A stretch of 64,000 nucleotides of DNA from Allosalinactinospora lopnorensis (GCF_000981225.1 NZ_LAJC01000010.1:1-64000); one strand, 5' to 3'. Counted from the stretch's first letter, positions 8,971-18,931 are shown. The notes: generated by a model not told the origin, from the sequence alone. Numbers and translations: made by a program.

Positions 8971-10338
8971 TCAGCCTTCGAGCATCTCGGTGACCAGCGC
9001 CGCGATGGGCGAGCGCTCCGAGCGGGTGAGCGTGATGTGCGAGAAGAGCGGGTGCCCCTTGAGCTTCTCCACCACGGCGACTACACCGTCGTAGCGGCCG
9101 ACACGGAGGTTGTCGCGCTGGGCGACGTCGTGGGTGAGCACGACGCGGGAGTTCTCGCCGAGGCGCGAGAGCACCGTCAGCAGCACGCCGCGCTCCAGCG
9201 ACTGTGCCTCGTCGACGATGACGAACGCGTCGTGCAGCGACCGGCCGCGGATGTGGGTCAGCGGCAGGACTTCCAGCATCCCCCGGTCGACCACCTCATC
9301 GATGACCTCCTGGGAGGCCACCGCGGAGAGGGTGTCGTGCACGGCCTGGGACCACGGCGACATCTTCTCGTTCTCGTTGCCGGGCAGGTAACCGAGGTCC
9401 TGACCGCCCACCGCGTACAACGGGCGGAACACCATGATCTTGCGGTGCTGGTTGCGTTCCAGGACCGCCTCAAGGCCGGCGCACAGCGCGAGCGCCGACT
9501 TGCCGGTGCCCGCGCGGCCCCCCATGGAGACGATGCCGATCTCGGGATCGGTGAGCAGGTCGAGCGCGATGCGCTGCTCGGCGCTGCGGCCATGCAGGCC
9601 GAAGACGTCGCGGTCGCCCTTCACGACCTTTACCGATTTATCGGGTAGCACCCGCCCCAGGGCCTTCCCCCGCTCCGACACCAGTACCAGTCCCGTGTGG
9701 CAGGGCAGGTCACGTACCGCCTCGATGTCGGTCGAGCCGTGCTCGAAGAGCTCGGAGATCTCGTGCGCCGGCACGTCGAACTCGGCCATCCCCGTCCACC
9801 CGTGCTCGATGGCGAGTTCGGCGCGGTACTCGTCCGAGGTCAGACCGATCGAGGACGCCTTTATCCGCATCGGCAGGTCCTTGCTGACGAGCACGACGTC
9901 CCCCTCGGCGCCCTCGATGTCCGCGTCACGCCCCGCCTGCAGGGTGCGCGCGACCGTCAGGATCCGGGTGTCGTTGTCACCGAGCCGGAAACCCGCGGGC
10001 AGGATGGTCGGATCGCTGTGGTTGAGCTCCACCCGCAGCGTCCCCCCTTGCTCGTTGACCGGGACATCGACGTCGAGACCGCCATTGGCGATCCGGAGGT
10101 CGTCCAGTCTGTGCAGTGCCTCGCGGGCGAAGTACCCCAGTTCCGGGTGGTACCGCTTGCTCTCGAGCTCGGTGATGACCACGATCGGCAGGACCACCTC
10201 GTGCTCGGCGAATCGGGTGATCGCCGCTGGATCGGCCAGCAGGACGCTGGTGTCGAGCACGTAGGTTCGCCGCTCGCCCGGCTCCGTCGAGGAAACGGGG
10301 GCGACAAGGTCGCGGCGGTGGGTCGAGGAACTAGCCAC
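8971..10338 (-). CDS. phoH2: PhoH2: PIN ribonuclease fused to PhoH ATPase
   Basis: This is a 455-residue two-domain protein. The N-terminal PIN domain begins [13 protein letters not shown] near residue 25 with the first acidic catalytic residue, and retains [11 protein letters not shown] and VVLVSKD. The C-terminal PhoH helicase-like ATPase has Walker [12 protein letters not shown] near residue 275 and Walker [10 protein letters not shown]. PhoH2 proteins of mycobacteria unwind and cleave RNA. The GTG at 10338 follows GGGGAG; the frame stays open another 54 codons upstream but without family similarity. No separate phoAT antitoxin ORF is evident upstream. Confidence 0.93.
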   Translation of the reverse strand: MASSSTHRRDLVAPVSSTEPGERRTYVLDTSVLLADPAAITRFAEHEVVLPIVVITELESKRYHPELGYFAREALHRLDDLRIANGGLDVDVPVNEQGGTLRVELNHSDPTILPAGFRLGDNDTRILTVARTLQAGRDADIEGAEGDVVLVSKDLPMRIKASSIGLTSDEYRAELAIEHGWTGMAEFDVPAHEISELFEHGSTDIEAVRDLPCHTGLVLVSERGKALGRVLPDKSVKVVKGDRDVFGLHGRSAEQRIALDLLTDPEIGIVSMGGRAGTGKSALALCAGLEAVLERNQHRKIMVFRPLYAVGGQDLGYLPGNENEKMSPWSQAVHDTLSAVASQEVIDEVVDRGMLEVLPLTHIRGRSLHDAFVIVDEAQSLERGVLLTVLSRLGENSRVVLTHDVAQRDNLRVGRYDGVVAVVEKLKGHPLFSHITLTRSERSPIAALVTEMLEG

Positions 10339-10641
10339 TCGTTCTCCCCTTGGGCACCGCGAAGGCGCCCTAGACTCACGGGAATACCAAGGACCGGGAC
10401 CAGCCCCTGAGGGCCGGAACCGGCCCTCTTCACGATGAGTTCCCTCACTGAACAGGACCTCAATGAGCCGGGGCCTCCCGAGTGGACGGGTACGCACCAT
10501 CCACCGGTTCCGACGGTACCCGGCTCCGTTGAAAGAGCAAGACCCCAGCTCACATCCCGTGTGAAGTTCCGGTTACCGGGCGTGTCCCGACAATGGGTCG
10601 GAAAGGACCGGAAACGGGGACGGGCGGTGAGAGGTGCGGGC
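10339..10641 (-). other. Intergenic region between prenyl synthase and phoH2
   Basis: This 303-bp gap contains the phoH2 promoter and the hairpin at 10409-10428. No coding region is supported. Confidence 0.4.
10409..10428 (-). terminator. Short inverted repeat downstream of the prenyl synthase
   Basis: GAGGGCCGG and CCGGCCCTC form a tight stem (effectively 8 bp with a GAAC tetraloop). It may terminate the prenyl synthase transcript or sit in the phoH2 leader. Confidence 0.4.
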
Positions 10642-11403
10642 TCAGGAACCGAACCGCCGGTTGCGCGCGCCGTAGGCACGCAGGGCGCGCAGGAAGTCCA
10701 CCCTGCGGAAGGCAGGCCAGAAGACCTCGCAGAAGTAGAACTCCGAATGCGCGCTCTGCCAGAGCAGGAAGCCCGAGAGCCGCTGCTCTCCCGAGGTCCG
10801 GATGAGGAGATCCGGGTCGGGTTGGCCACGCGTGTAGAGATGCTCCGCGATGTGCTCCGAATCGAGGCGCTCAGCGAGCGCTTCGATACCGGTGCCCTTG
10901 GCGGCCTCCGCGTACAGGAGAGCCCGCACCGCATCGGCGATCTCACGTCTACCGCCATACCCGACAGCGACGTTCACAATCAGGCCGGAATCGCCGGATG
11001 TGGCCGCACCGGCCTCTTTCATCAGCCGGGCGGTGGAGTCGGGCAGCAGATCGAGAGCTCCCATGGGGTTGACGTTCCACCCCTCGTTGCGCAGCCGCTC
11101 CACCGTCTCCTCGATGATCCGCAGCAGCGGTTCGAGCTCCTCGCGGGGCCGGGAGAGGTTGTCGGTCGACAGCAGCCACAGTGTGACCACCTGCACGCCG
11201 ACCTCGTCGCACCAGCCCAGCAGCTCGAAGATCTTCTCGGCGCCGGCCTGGTGCCCGTGCCTGACGTTGGCGAAACCGCTGGTCTTGGCCCATCTGCGGT
11301 TGCCGTCGAGGATGACGCCCACGTGGCGCGGGATGTCATAGCTGCCGAGTTCGCGCTCCAGCCGACGCTCGTATAACCAGTAGAGGGGGTCGCGCAGCCC
11401 CAT
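10642..11403 (-). CDS. Z-isoprenyl diphosphate synthase (UppS family)
   Basis: It condenses isopentenyl diphosphate onto an allylic primer with cis stereochemistry, giving lipid carriers for cell-wall glycans. The 253-residue sequence has the catalytic VILDGNRRWA block near residue 31, the TLWLLSTDN segment and the C-terminal RTSGEQRLSGFLLWQ signature that binds the second diphosphate. Both short-chain (Rv1086-like, Z-farnesyl) and long-chain (undecaprenyl/decaprenyl) enzymes share these motifs. Rv1086 lies in a similar neighbourhood in M. tuberculosis, so I favour the short-chain orthologue, but product length cannot be read here. GAAAGG lies nine bases before the ATG. Confidence 0.93.
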   Translation of the reverse strand: MGLRDPLYWLYERRLERELGSYDIPRHVGVILDGNRRWAKTSGFANVRHGHQAGAEKIFELLGWCDEVGVQVVTLWLLSTDNLSRPREELEPLLRIIEETVERLRNEGWNVNPMGALDLLPDSTARLMKEAGAATSGDSGLIVNVAVGYGGRREIADAVRALLYAEAAKGTGIEALAERLDSEHIAEHLYTRGQPDPDLLIRTSGEQRLSGFLLWQSAHSEFYFCEVFWPAFRRVDFLRALRAYGARNRRFGS

Positions 11404-11532
11404 GAGACGCTACCTTTCGCCACCGTTGAGGGGGAACCAGTGGTGTCCTCGCCGCCCACAGTCCGGGCCCGGTCGCGGCGTCCCTGCTCGTGAGGCTGTG
11501 AAGACCAGCCCAGCCTAGGGCGCTTGCACCCG

Positions 11533-12126
11533 TTACGTCACAGCGAGCGACTTCCGTACGTGCTTGCGGCCCTGGTGGATACGGGACTTCACAGTGCCGA
11601 GGGCGAGATCCAGTTCCGTGGCGATCTCACCGTAGTCCATCTGGCAGAGGTCGCGGAGCACAACGGGGGCCACCAGGTTGGGGTGGTCCTTTTCGAGCCG
11701 ATCCAGCGCCTCCAGCAGATCGATGCGGGAACCGGCGATGACGCTTGTGGTACGGGGGTCGTGCTGATGCGGGATGTGTTCGACCTCGGTCGGATACTCG
11801 ACCGAGCGCCGCTTCATCGACCGGTACGTCTGCCGCGCCGAGTTCGACACCACCGTATACAGCCAGGTGGAGAAGAGCGAGTTCCCCTTGAAACTGCCGA
11901 TCTTCCTGGCGACCCGCAGCAGCGCGTCCTGACACGCCTCTTCGGCGTCCTGCCGGTACGGCAGGAAACGCGCACACCGCCGAAGCACTTCCGGCTGGAT
12001 CCGGCGGAGCAGTTCCTCCAGCGCCTGGCTGTCGCCGTCGCGGGCCCGGCGGGCCAGGTCCTCCAGGATCTCGTCGACTTTCGCGGCCGGCTTCCGAACG
12101 CTGTGCTCCTGATCCGGTGTGCGCAT
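11533..12126 (-). CDS. ECF-type RNA polymerase sigma factor
   Basis: This is a 197-residue extracytoplasmic-function sigma factor. Region 2 (about 30-100) includes DAEEACQDALLRVARKIGSF and FSTWLYTVVSNSARQTYRS, and region 4 (about 140-195) includes LDRLEKDHPNLVAPVVLRDLCQMDYGEIA and LGTVKSRIHQGRKHVR. The ATG at 12126 follows GGGAGGGA at good spacing; a TTG eight codons upstream is less likely. No anti-sigma gene is adjacent. Instead a membrane Ser/Thr kinase is transcribed divergently 176 bp away, suggesting control by phosphorylation, as in some ECF groups. That link is inference. Confidence 0.92.
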   Translation of the reverse strand: MRTPDQEHSVRKPAAKVDEILEDLARRARDGDSQALEELLRRIQPEVLRRCARFLPYRQDAEEACQDALLRVARKIGSFKGNSLFSTWLYTVVSNSARQTYRSMKRRSVEYPTEVEHIPHQHDPRTTSVIAGSRIDLLEALDRLEKDHPNLVAPVVLRDLCQMDYGEIATELDLALGTVKSRIHQGRKHVRKSLAVT

Positions 12127-12302
12127 GGCTGGTCCCTCCCCGCTCGTCAACAGCGGTCCTGCCGTCTGGTAATTACACGCTTGTCCCCTACTGCGAGGTT
12201 CACATCCAACTCAGACGCGTAGGGATCTGCCCCGAATCCCGGAGATTAGTCAAGGGGTGCTGCCGAATGTTTGCCGGACACGGTAACGGTTAAGCACCTC
12301 CT

Positions 12303-13685
12303 GTGACACAACCGGAGGCCTTCGGCCGGTACCGCGTCATCCGACATCTGGGCTCCGGGTCGTTCGCCACTGTCTGGCTCGCACACGACGACCGGCTCGA
12401 CACCCCTGTGGCGGTCAAGGTTCTGGCCGAGAACTGGACGCACCAGCTCGACGTGCAGGAGCGCTTCCTGGAGGAGGCGCGCATCCTGCGCCAGACCGAC
12501 TCCACCTGGCTGGTGCGGGTGCACGACCTCGACGTGCTCCCCGACGAGCGGCCCTACATGGTCATGACCTACGCCGACCAGGGCAGCGTCGCCGACCTGG
12601 TGGCGAAGGGGCCGCTGCCGCTGGACGACGCTCTCCGGCTGCTGACCGAGATCGGCCAGGGCGTCACGGTGCTGCACCGGCACGGCACCATCCACCGGGA
12701 CATCAAACCCTCCAACGTGCTGCTCCAGTCCTCCCCTGTCGGCCAGCGCGTCCTTGTCGCCGATCTCGGGTTCGCCAAGAGCATCGACCGGGCGTCCGGT
12801 TTCACCGCGGCCGCCGGCACCCCCGGCTACATGTCGCCGGAGCAGAGCGCGGTGGGGGGCGACATCGACATCCGCGCCGACGTCTACTCGCTCGGCGCGG
12901 TCGCCTACGAACTGGTCACCGGGCGCCGCCCCCCTCCGCCGCCGGCCCGGGTCCGGCCCCGGCGGCTGCGGCCGGGAATACCGCCGGCGCTGGACGAACT
13001 GATCATGTCCTCCCTCTCCAAGGACCGCGCCGACCGGCCGCAGGACGCCGCGACCTTCACCGAGCGGGTGCGGGTGATCCGGATGACCCCGGACCTGGTC
13101 ACGGCGGTTCCGTGGCGGCTGCGCTACCGGTCCGCGTGGGTGCGGGCATGCGGCGCGACCGTGGCCGCGGCCCTGCTGCTGGTCGGGGCCGCCCCGGCCG
13201 CCGCGCAGCCGGGTATGTCCTTCACCCGGGTGAGCGACGTGACCGGGGAGATCAGCCTGGCGGTCCCCCATGCCTGGGCGCGGCAGGTGCAGCCCAACGG
13301 GTGGTCGCCGCGGGAGCTGGGGCTTACGGGCGGACACGAGCCCGGCCTGCTGGTCGCCACCGATGTCGCGCAGTGGCGCGACAGCGAGGCGCACACCTCC
13401 GGCGTCTTCGCCGGCCTGCTGCGTACCCCCGCGGCCGGGAACCGGCTGGACCGGATCATCGACGAGGCCCCCTGCCCGGGCCCCGCGCGGCAATGGCGGG
13501 TCACCGGCGAGCACTGGACCGGAGAGGTCCGGCGGTGGGACGGCTGCCCCGGTTTCTTCACCGCCGCGGCGCTGCGCCCGGTCGACGGAGGCGCCACCCT
13601 GTACCTGGAGATCCGGCAGCGCACCGACCAGCCGCAGCTCATCGAGCAGGTGATCGACGGAACCCGGGTCAACGAAAGCGGATAG
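12303..13685 (+). CDS. Membrane Ser/Thr protein kinase divergent from the ECF sigma gene
   Basis: This 460-residue kinase has an intact catalytic domain (about 9-265): GSGSFATV loop, VAVKVL lysine, TIHRDIKPSN catalytic loop, DLG in place of DFG (VADLGFAKS), and GTPGYMSPEQ. A single membrane helix (about 280-302, VRACGATVAAALLLVGAAPAAAQ) is followed by an external domain (about 305-460) with a DxWxR-like pattern and paired Cys (EAPCPGPARQW, RWDGCPGFF) that may form a disulfide. The GTG at 12303 has no good ribosome binding site, so the start may be leaderless or misplaced. It converges with a lipoprotein gene 15 bp downstream. Its position suggests it signals to the ECF sigma factor. Confidence 0.9.
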   Translation: MTQPEAFGRYRVIRHLGSGSFATVWLAHDDRLDTPVAVKVLAENWTHQLDVQERFLEEARILRQTDSTWLVRVHDLDVLPDERPYMVMTYADQGSVADLVAKGPLPLDDALRLLTEIGQGVTVLHRHGTIHRDIKPSNVLLQSSPVGQRVLVADLGFAKSIDRASGFTAAAGTPGYMSPEQSAVGGDIDIRADVYSLGAVAYELVTGRRPPPPPARVRPRRLRPGIPPALDELIMSSLSKDRADRPQDAATFTERVRVIRMTPDLVTAVPWRLRYRSAWVRACGATVAAALLLVGAAPAAAQPGMSFTRVSDVTGEISLAVPHAWARQVQPNGWSPRELGLTGGHEPGLLVATDVAQWRDSEAHTSGVFAGLLRTPAAGNRLDRIIDEAPCPGPARQWRVTGEHWTGEVRRWDGCPGFFTAAALRPVDGGATLYLEIRQRTDQPQLIEQVIDGTRVNESG

Positions 13686-13700
13686 GGCAGCCGGCCTCGC

Positions 13701-14351
13701 TCAACGCGCGTAACGGGAGAAGTCCAGCGAGCGCACGACCCGCTCGTAGTCCTCCCGCGGGACGTCGTCCGCCATGGCCGCGACGCCGAACTCCACGTCC
13801 ACCTCGGGGGCGTACCAGATCCTTGTGCCGAACCGGGTGCCGTCGGCGCAGGTGAGCATCCACTCCCCGACCTCGACGCGCTCCCCGCTCACCACGGTGA
13901 ACCGGTCGCGCTCGACGGGTTCGACCGCGACCGGCTCCGCCTCCTGCTCCAGGCCACCGCCGGACGTGCGGCAGCTCGTTTCCGGCCGCCGCCAGCCGTC
14001 CGCGGCGTCGAGGCTCCTTCCCTGGGGGTCGATGTGTCCGCTGCGCGCCGCCTCCGGCCGGATCCTGAGCGCGGCGGGCGGACAGCTGGGATCCTGCGGG
14101 TCGGACGCTTCCGACGCCTCCTCTCCCGGGGGTGCCAGGCATGCGCCGGAGACCTGCGCCTGCCATCCGCTCGGCAGGACGAGACTCATGTCGTTGAAGG
14201 CGTGCAGGTCGTCGCCTTCGTAGAGGGGGTAGCCGTCGCTGGCGGAGGCCGCCGGATGGGCAATGCCCGGCACAACCTCGGTCTGGCCCGAGCAGGCCGC
14301 CAGCACCGCGAGGAGCGGCACGAGCAGTCCGCTGAAAGCACGGACGCCCAT
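13701..14351 (-). CDS. Putative lipoprotein
   Basis: This is a 216-residue exported protein of unknown function. The N terminus (VRAFSGLLVPLLAVLAACSGQ) ends in the lipobox LAAC, so Cys20 or thereabouts is the lipidated residue. The mature part starts with a flexible Ala/Ser stretch, then a beta-rich domain with four Cys (GACLAPP, DPSCPP, ETSCRT, LTCADG) that could form two disulfides. The pattern SLVLPSGWQAQVSGAC resembles the external domain of the neighbouring kinase, and the gene ends facing that kinase. GAGGGGGA precedes the ATG. A functional partnership with the kinase is a guess. Confidence 0.8.
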   Translation of the reverse strand: MGVRAFSGLLVPLLAVLAACSGQTEVVPGIAHPAASASDGYPLYEGDDLHAFNDMSLVLPSGWQAQVSGACLAPPGEEASEASDPQDPSCPPAALRIRPEAARSGHIDPQGRSLDAADGWRRPETSCRTSGGGLEQEAEPVAVEPVERDRFTVVSGERVEVGEWMLTCADGTRFGTRIWYAPEVDVEFGVAAMADDVPREDYERVVRSLDFSRYAR

Positions 14352-14387
14352 GATTCCCCCTCGTGCCGCTCCGCCGGTACCCCCGAG

Positions 14388-16418
14388 TCAGGACGCTGCC
14401 CCGGCGAGGCGCTCGCGCAGCGCCGCCGGCGTGGTCACAGGGAGATCGCAGCTGAATCCGTAACACACGTAGGCGGCCGGCGATCCGTTCACCAGTGTGC
14501 GCTCGTCGAGCAGCGGGATCCCGCCGTCGTCCGTTCCGTCGCCCAGGGTGACAGCGGTGCCGACCGGTGCGCTCAGCAGTGCGGTGCGGTGCAGCTCCGC
14601 TGTTCCGGGGTCGTCGTCCGGGCCGACCACGGCGACCTCCACCGGCCCGGTCAGCAGCGTCTCGGCGACGGTCAGGCCCCACCCGGCGAACCGGGGCGCC
14701 TTCCGGGCGAGCGTGGCCGCAGGCGCCAGGGCCGCCTCGGCGGCCTCCCGGTGCCGCGCCGAACCGGTCAGCCCCGCATAGGTCAGCAGCGCCCCGGCGG
14801 CGGCGAACCGGCCGGAGGGGGTCACGTTGTCGGTCGGATCCTGCGGGCGGTTGAACAGTTCCTCCGCGTCGTCCGCGGTGTCGTAGAACCCTCCCTCGCC
14901 GTCGGGGAAGTGCCGCAGCACCGCGTCCAGCAGCCGCCCCGCGACCTGCACCCACTCCGGCTCACCGGTCACCGCGTGCAGCGCGAGCAGCCCTTCGGCG
15001 ACATCGGCGTAGTCCTCCAAGACACCGGCGCTCTCCCCCACACGCCCGTCCCGAGAGGTGCGCCGGATCCGGCCGTGGCTCTCGTGTACCTCGACCAGCA
15101 GCCGCGCCGCGTTGCGGGCACGCTCGACCAGGTCGGGGCGCTCGAAGAGCGCGCCCGCCTCGGCCAGTCCGGCGATCGCGAGGCCGTTCCACGCCGCCAC
15201 CACCTTGTCGTCGCGCTCCGGCGGGACGCGCTGTTCACGTGCGGCGAGCAGCGCCGCGCGGACCCGCTCGTAGCGCTCCCGGTCGTCGGGGTCCTCGCGC
15301 AACTGCAGCACGGACGTACCGTGCTCGAAGGTGCCGGAGTCGGTGACGCCGAACAGCCGGGCCGCCCACGCGCCGTCCTCCTCGCCGAGCACCTCGCGCA
15401 GCTGGCCGGGGGTCCAGACGTAGTAGCGCCCTTCCTCTCCCTCGCTGTCGGCGTCGAGCGCGGAGGCGAAGCCGCCCTCGGGGGTCAGCAGCCCCCGGAC
15501 CATCCAGTCGGCCGTCTCCAGGGCCACCCGCCGGGCGAGGTCGCCGCCGGTGGCCCGCCACAGCCGGGTGTAGCCCCGGACCAGTTGGGCGTTGTCGTAG
15601 AGCATCTTCTCGAAGTGCGGTACGACCCATTCCGCGTCCACCGAGTAACGGGCGAAACCGCCGCCGATCTGGTCGTACATGCCGCCGCGCGCCATGGCCT
15701 CCGCCGTGCCGGCGGCCATGTCCAGACCCTGCCTCTTCTCGACCGTGAGCTCCCGTTCCCCGCTGCGTTCGCGCTCGTGCCGCATGTGCCGGCTGACCAG
15801 GAAGGACAGCAGCATCGACGGCGGGAACTTCGGCGCGCTCCCGAAACCGCCGTTCACGGCGTCGTAGTCGCGGGCCAGCCCGCGCACCGCCTCGTCGAGC
15901 TCCTCCCGGCCGGGCGCTTTGCCCGCGTCCAGCGACCGCGGGGCGCTCAGCGCCTCGACCACACGACGGCCCTGCTCCACAACGCCCTCGCGCTCCTGCT
16001 CCCAGGCGCGGCGAACGCCGAGCAGGAGCCGCTGGAAGTGCTCGCGCGGGAAGTAGGTCCCGCAGTAGAACGGCTCGCCCTCGGGGGTGAGGAACACCGT
16101 CATGGGCCAACCGCCCTGGCCGGTCATGGCCTGGGTGGCCTCCATGTGGACGGCGTCGACGTCGGGGCGCTCCTCGCGGTCCACCTTGACGTTCACGAAC
16201 CCCGCGTTCATCATCTGCGCGGTGGTCTCGTCCTCAAAGGACTCGTGCGCCATGACGTGGCACCAGTGGCAGGCCGAGTAGCCGACCGATAGCAGCACGG
16301 GCACGTCCCGCCGTCGCGCTTCGGCGAACGCGGCCTCGCCCCACGGGTACCAGTCCACCGGGTTGTCGGCGTGCTGCAGCAGGTAGGGGCTGGTTGCGTC
16401 AACGAGACGATTGCTCAT
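14388..16418 (-). CDS. DUF255 thioredoxin-fold protein (YyaL/SPATA20 family)
   Basis: This large cytosolic protein of 676 residues is close to the usual family length. The N-terminal thioredoxin-like DUF255 domain (about 1-165) opens with [27 protein letters not shown] and carries the CxxC pair Cys50-His-Trp-Cys53 (SACHWCHVM). The rest is an (alpha/alpha)6 barrel related to N-acylglucosamine epimerases and glycosidases, with [13 protein letters not shown] and [13 protein letters not shown]. The activity is not established for any bacterial member to my knowledge. It is adjacent to mca and the small membrane gene, an arrangement that recurs in mycobacteria. It could act on thiol redox or a modified sugar. 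Confidence 0.9.
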   Translation of the reverse strand: MSNRLVDATSPYLLQHADNPVDWYPWGEAAFAEARRRDVPVLLSVGYSACHWCHVMAHESFEDETTAQMMNAGFVNVKVDREERPDVDAVHMEATQAMTGQGGWPMTVFLTPEGEPFYCGTYFPREHFQRLLLGVRRAWEQEREGVVEQGRRVVEALSAPRSLDAGKAPGREELDEAVRGLARDYDAVNGGFGSAPKFPPSMLLSFLVSRHMRHERERSGERELTVEKRQGLDMAAGTAEAMARGGMYDQIGGGFARYSVDAEWVVPHFEKMLYDNAQLVRGYTRLWRATGGDLARRVALETADWMVRGLLTPEGGFASALDADSEGEEGRYYVWTPGQLREVLGEEDGAWAARLFGVTDSGTFEHGTSVLQLREDPDDRERYERVRAALLAAREQRVPPERDDKVVAAWNGLAIAGLAEAGALFERPDLVERARNAARLLVEVHESHGRIRRTSRDGRVGESAGVLEDYADVAEGLLALHAVTGEPEWVQVAGRLLDAVLRHFPDGEGGFYDTADDAEELFNRPQDPTDNVTPSGRFAAAGALLTYAGLTGSARHREAAEAALAPAATLARKAPRFAGWGLTVAETLLTGPVEVAVVGPDDDPGTAELHRTALLSAPVGTAVTLGDGTDDGGIPLLDERTLVNGSPAAYVCYGFSCDLPVTTPAALRERLAGAAS

Positions 16419-16473
16419 GCCCCCACTCTGCCCGAGTACGGCGAGCCGACACCCTCCGGGGCGTCCGAGCAGG

Positions 16474-16752
16474 TCAGGAAGGGCCGTTGTTCTCCGGCGT
16501 CTTCCCCTCGGTGGTCTCGCCCTGCCCCAGGGTGTCCGCGGACTCCTGGCCGCCGGTTTCCGCGCCGGTTCCGGCCTCCTCGCCGAACTCCCTGCCCTTC
16601 ACCTCTCTCAGCTTGCCGAGCATGCTCTTCATCAGGAAGTAGAGGACGAGCCCGATCGCCGCGACGACGATGAAACCGAGCACGCCCGGAGTGACGGTGT
16701 CGGTGTTGATCTGGGTGTCGGCGAGGATCAGCGCGGCGTTCATACCTCTCAT
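16474..16752 (-). CDS. Small single-pass membrane protein
   Basis: This is a 92-residue protein with one transmembrane helix (about 22-42, [19 protein letters not shown]) followed by a short basic stretch ([12 protein letters not shown]) and a disordered acidic tail rich in Gly, Glu and Thr. The predicted topology is N-out, C-in. The ATG at 16752 overlaps the mca stop in an ATGA arrangement, indicating translational coupling; a second ATG lies three codons in. M. tuberculosis has a similar small gene (Rv1083, as I recall) in the same place. Function is unknown. Confidence 0.82.
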   Translation of the reverse strand: MRGMNAALILADTQINTDTVTPGVLGFIVVAAIGLVLYFLMKSMLGKLREVKGREFGEEAGTGAETGGQESADTLGQGETTEGKTPENNGPS

Positions 16753-17627
16753 GTTCTCACTGTCTCGCGGACCCCCGCGAACAGGTCGCTTTCGGGAACA
16801 TCGGTATCGACCAGGGAACGGGCGAGGTGGTAGTCCTCGTAGGGCCAGGCCTCGCTCTGCACGTCCAGCGGCGCGGCGAACCAGACCCCGTTGGGGTCGA
16901 TCTGGGTGGCGTGCGCGATCAGCGCGCGGTCCCGTGTCTCGAAGTACCCGTCACACTTGACCTGCGTCGTGATCTCCCATTGCGGCCACTTCCGCTCCCG
17001 CATCCTCTCAAGCCACTCGGCGAAGGGGTTCTCCAGTCCCCTCGTCTCCATGGCCTCGGCGATGGCCTCGAAGCGGGCACGCGGGAACGAGACGTGGTAG
17101 TAGAGCTTGAGCGGCTGCCAGGGCTCGCCGGTGCCGGGGTAGCGCTCCGGGTCGCCGGCGGCGTCGAACGCCTCGACGGAGACCTTGTGCGTCATGATGT
17201 GGTCGGGGTGCGGATAGCCGCCCTGCTCGTCGTAGGTGAGCACGACGTGCGGACGGAAGGAGCGCATGGAGCGGACCAGCGGTTCGGACGCGACCTCGAT
17301 GGGCTGGACCGCGAAGCACCCCTCGGGAAGCGGAGGCAGCGGGTCGCCCTCGGGCAGCCCGGAGTCGACGAACCCGCTGAACTCCTGGTGCACACCGAGG
17401 ATCTGCCGGGCTTCCGCCATCTCCTTGCGGCGGACCTCCCCGATGTTCTCCCGGATTTCGGGCCGGTCCATGGCGGGATTCAGGATGGAGCCACGCTCCC
17501 CGCCGGTCAGCGTGACGACGAGCACCTCGGCGCCCTCGTTGACATAGCGCGCCATAGTGGCCGCGCCCTTACTGGACTCATCATCGGGATGGGCATGGAC
17601 GGCCATCAGCCGCAAGCGCTCAGACAA
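16749..17627 (-). CDS. mca: Mycothiol S-conjugate amidase
   Basis: It hydrolyses mycothiol S-conjugates to a mercapturic acid and GlcN-Ins, so it detoxifies electrophiles and marks a mycothiol-producing actinomycete. The 292-residue length matches the family (about 288-293). The LmbE/PIG-L zinc motif AHPDDE (His13, Asp16) and the third zinc ligand in GGYPHPDHIMTHK are present, and RLMAVHAHPDDESSKGAAT is near-diagnostic for Mca over MshB. The TTG at 17627 is selected because it gives the family N terminus (SERLRLMAVHAHPDD) and AAGGGG lies upstream. It is followed directly by the coupled small membrane gene. Confidence 0.95.
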   Translation of the reverse strand: MSERLRLMAVHAHPDDESSKGAATMARYVNEGAEVLVVTLTGGERGSILNPAMDRPEIRENIGEVRRKEMAEARQILGVHQEFSGFVDSGLPEGDPLPPLPEGCFAVQPIEVASEPLVRSMRSFRPHVVLTYDEQGGYPHPDHIMTHKVSVEAFDAAGDPERYPGTGEPWQPLKLYYHVSFPRARFEAIAEAMETRGLENPFAEWLERMRERKWPQWEITTQVKCDGYFETRDRALIAHATQIDPNGVWFAAPLDVQSEAWPYEDYHLARSLVDTDVPESDLFAGVRETVRT

Positions 17628-17787
17628 CGGACAAGTCCCCTTGGTAGTCGTGGAAAGCCAGTACCGACCAGCTCTAACGCGGGCCTCCGCACTTCCCTGG
17701 GCCAGGGTCATGCGTAGGGGCGGAGCGGGGGCCACTCAGGACAGAGCTATCTTAGACAACGTAGCCTTGATGTTCGGAGATTCCCGT

Positions 17788-18201
17788 ATGCCCGCCACAC
17801 CGCACGACCGCGCACCCGAGGCCGCCGAACCGGCCGGGGCCGTGAAGCGCCGCCACGGGAACACACCTATCTTCTTCATCATCGGCCTCGCGGTGGCCGC
17901 GGTCTTCACCGTCGGCTGGGGGTACGCGCTGATGAGCTACAACGGCTCCGGGGGCGTGTCCTTCCAGACGGTCGCATGGCGGGTCCTCTCTGAGAACGAG
18001 GCGTCGATAACCTTCGAGGTCAGCGGCAGCCGGCCGACGCACTGCGTGATCCTCGCGAAGGACGAGCGGCACGTCGAGGTCGGGCAGACCGATGTCGAGA
18101 TCGAGCCCGGTAACAGGAACATCACCACATCGGTGGACACGGTTCGTGAGGCTTCGACGGTAGAAGTGGCCTCTTGCAGGGAACAAGGTTCTGCAAAGTA
18201 A
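17788..18201 (+). CDS. DUF4307 membrane protein
   Basis: This is a 137-residue protein divergent from mca. It has a short cytosolic N terminus, one transmembrane helix (about 29-51, FFIIGLAVAAVFTVGWGYALMSY) and an external beta-sandwich-like domain (FQTVAWRVLSENEASITFEVSG...THCVILAKDERHVEVGQTDVEI). This order is that of DUF4307, which in mycobacteria is encoded between mca and greA. GGAG eight bases upstream favours the ATG at 17788 over another 18 bases earlier. Function is unknown. Confidence 0.87.
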   Translation: MPATPHDRAPEAAEPAGAVKRRHGNTPIFFIIGLAVAAVFTVGWGYALMSYNGSGGVSFQTVAWRVLSENEASITFEVSGSRPTHCVILAKDERHVEVGQTDVEIEPGNRNITTSVDTVREASTVEVASCREQGSAK

Positions 18202-18430
18202 TTACGCCGAGCTGGAACCGCTGGACAGCCCTCGCTCCCCGAACCGAATGCCAGAGGGAATGGCCGCCGATGATCTCCTGGTTCTCTTCCCGTACGAATC
18301 CCCGGGTATCTGTCCTGGAGAGAGCCGGGTTTCACGGCCATACCGCCCTGACGGCTCGGTGATAATCTCGTAAGTTCAGCTGCGGCCGGGTGCATGGTTC
18401 GCAGTCGCTCGATAGACCAAGGGAGTTCCC
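18202..18430 (+). other. Intergenic region upstream of greA
   Basis: This is 229 bp of promoter and leader. GATAATCTCG near 18360 is the best -10-like stretch. No strong hairpin or ORF is seen. Confidence 0.35.
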
Positions 18431-18931
18431 GTGACCGAGACCCGCGATGACAACGTCACCTGGCTCACCCAGGAGGCGTATGACCGGCTCCAGGCAGAGC
18501 TGGAGCACCTCTCGGGGCCTGGTCGCATCGAGATCGCCGACAAGATCGAAGCCGCCCGCGAAGAGGGGGACCTGAAGGAGAACGGCGGGTACCACGCCGC
18601 CAAGGAGGAGCAGGGCAAGATCGAGGCCCGCATCTCCCAGATCCAGAACATCCTTCAGAACGCGCGTGTGGGCGATGCCCCGCGCACTGCGGGCACCGTC
18701 GGCCCCGGTATGACCGTGACCATCAAGTTCGAGGGCGACGACGAAGAGATCACATTCCTGCTCGCCTCCCGCGAGGAGAGCGGCGCGCCGATAGACGTCT
18801 ACTCTCCGAAGTCACCTCTGGGCAGTGCGATCAACGGGAAGAAGATCGGCGAAACGACCAGCTACACCCTGCCGAACGGGAAGAGCCTATCCGTCGAGAT
18901 CATCGACACCGTTCCATACGGCGGGGAGTGA
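18431..18931 (+). CDS. greA: Transcript cleavage factor GreA
   Basis: GreA enters the secondary channel of RNA polymerase and stimulates cleavage of backtracked transcripts. The 166-residue protein has the N-terminal coiled coil (about 10-80) with the acidic tip in REEGDLKENGGYHAAKEEQ, where Asp and Glu position the catalytic magnesium, and a C-terminal FKBP-like domain (PLGSAINGKKIGETTSYTLPNGKSLSVEI). The GTG start follows GGGAG. A 14-bp hairpin ends the transcript. The downstream neighbour in other actinobacteria is metB/cbs; here a roughly 14-kb block intervenes. Confidence 0.97.
   Translation: MTETRDDNVTWLTQEAYDRLQAELEHLSGPGRIEIADKIEAAREEGDLKENGGYHAAKEEQGKIEARISQIQNILQNARVGDAPRTAGTVGPGMTVTIKFEGDDEEITFLLASREESGAPIDVYSPKSPLGSAINGKKIGETTSYTLPNGKSLSVEIIDTVPYGGE

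Noticed and set aside
13112-13855. Other long frames overlapping the second kinase and lipoprotein genes
   Set aside because: They are shadows caused by high GC. They lack ribosome binding sites and give Arg/Gly/Pro-rich translations.
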